Assembly (NCBI GenBank): GCA_028701715.1
Contig: JAQVQF010000128.1
Location: 1 to 6,728, forward strand
Length of the DNA stretch: 6,728 bases
Direction: 5' to 3'
DNA from: Eubacteriales bacterium
GTDB lineage: Bacteria; Bacillota; Clostridia; Oscillospirales; CAG-382
The translations under genes were made by a program, and so were the position numbers. Below, piece after piece: positions 6,407 to 6,728 of this stretch. The notes below the pieces were generated by a model. That model saw nothing but the letters and a program-made list of their open reading frames with translations, was not told where the DNA came from and searched no databases. The first letter of the stretch is position 1. Each line of letters starts with the position of its first letter.

Positions 6407-6728
6407 TTTGTAATATCCTTCATTCTTATATCAATCGCTCTCGCGTGGGCGTCAAGCCCCTCGCGGGCGGCGAAATCCATCGTTCTTCCGCTTATTTTCG
6501 CAAGCTCCTCCTTTGAATAAAGCAAAAAGGAGGTCTTTTTTCTGAAATCGTCCACCGACAGCGGCGACGAAAACATAGCGTTTCCGCTGGTGGGCAGCGT
6601 ATGGTTGGGACCCGCGATATAGTCGCCCAACGGTTCGGGAGTAAAGCTTCCGAGGAATACAGAGCCCGCGTTTTTAATTTTGTCGAAAAGTCTGAAGTAA
6701 TCCTCAACGCAAAGCTCAAGATGCTCCG
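6403..6728 (-). CDS. hisD: HisD: histidinol dehydrogenase, C-terminal part (cut by window edge)
   Basis: The last 107 codons of hisD; the 5' part lies beyond the right edge, and reading starts in frame at 6726. HisD oxidises histidinol to histidine in two NAD-dependent steps with a zinc ion. The first two complete codons are Glu-His, matching the acid/base pair Glu326-His327 of the E. coli enzyme. Counting on in that numbering, the zinc ligands Asp360 (in PEPLGDY) and His419 (in GLDAHARA) and the substrate-contacting His367 (in AGPNHTLPTSG) fall at exactly the expected distances, so the fragment has no insertions or deletions over this part. SSPLSVDDF is a further family mark. The TGA overlaps the hisC start. 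The TTG at 6630 is an internal codon, not a start. Confidence 0.96.
   Translation of the reverse strand, partial: EHLELCVEDYFRLFDKIKNAGSVFLGSFTPEPLGDYIAGPNHTLPTSGNAMFSSPLSVDDFRKKTSFLLYSKEELAKISGRTMDFAAREGLDAHARAIDIRMKDITK

Noticed and set aside
1..6728. A novel multi-gene system, mobile element or CRISPR array.
   Set aside because: All coding space is taken by recognisable families with intact motifs. There are no tandem or spaced repeats, terminal inverted repeats, transposase, integrase or tRNA genes, and no shift in composition that suggests recent transfer.

Overview
The window reads as chromosomal DNA of a bacterium in the Firmicutes/Clostridia group, probably an Oscillospiraceae/Ruminococcaceae-like anaerobe. 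The grounds are the style of the proteins (a clostridial class I/II aminotransferase, a solute-binding lipoprotein with a Ser/Asp/Glu-rich linker, a HisIE fusion next to a HisB without a phosphatase domain), AGGAG-type ribosome binding sites and near-consensus vegetative promoters. The assignment rests on recognition, not on a search.

Layout. (1) Positions 1-612, minus strand: the N-terminal 204 residues of a secreted solute-binding lipoprotein, cut by the left edge. (2) 613-787: a divergent promoter region. A perfect TTGACA-17-TATAAT promoter fires left into the lipoprotein gene, and TTGACT-16-TATAAT fires right into an aminotransferase gene. (3) 788-1972, plus strand: a complete PLP-dependent class I/II aminotransferase of the aspartate aminotransferase type. 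(4) 1973-2020: a 48-base convergent gap filled by a terminator hairpin that can serve both sides. (5) 2021-6728, minus strand: seven contiguous histidine biosynthesis genes in the order hisD (3' part only)-hisC-hisB-hisH-hisA-hisF-hisIE.

The his genes are packed very tightly. Four of the six junctions are 4-base ATGA stop/start overlaps (D/C, C/B, B/H, A/F); the other two have gaps of 1 base (H/A) and 2 bases (F/IE). This indicates one polycistronic message with translational coupling. Together the products cover phosphoribosyl-ATP hydrolysis (HisIE), ProFAR isomerisation (HisA), imidazole-glycerol-phosphate formation (HisF with the glutaminase HisH), dehydration (HisB), transamination (HisC) and the final oxidation to histidine (HisD). 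Missing here are hisG (and possibly hisZ), the 5' part of hisD and the operon promoter/leader, all expected beyond the right edge, and a histidinol-phosphate phosphatase, since HisB has no phosphatase domain.

Every large reading frame is a recognisable family with intact key residues, apart from one substitution in HisC noted below. I found no CRISPR array, mobile element, RNA gene or cryptic gene cluster. I consider this an ordinary core-metabolism region; the findings are modest.
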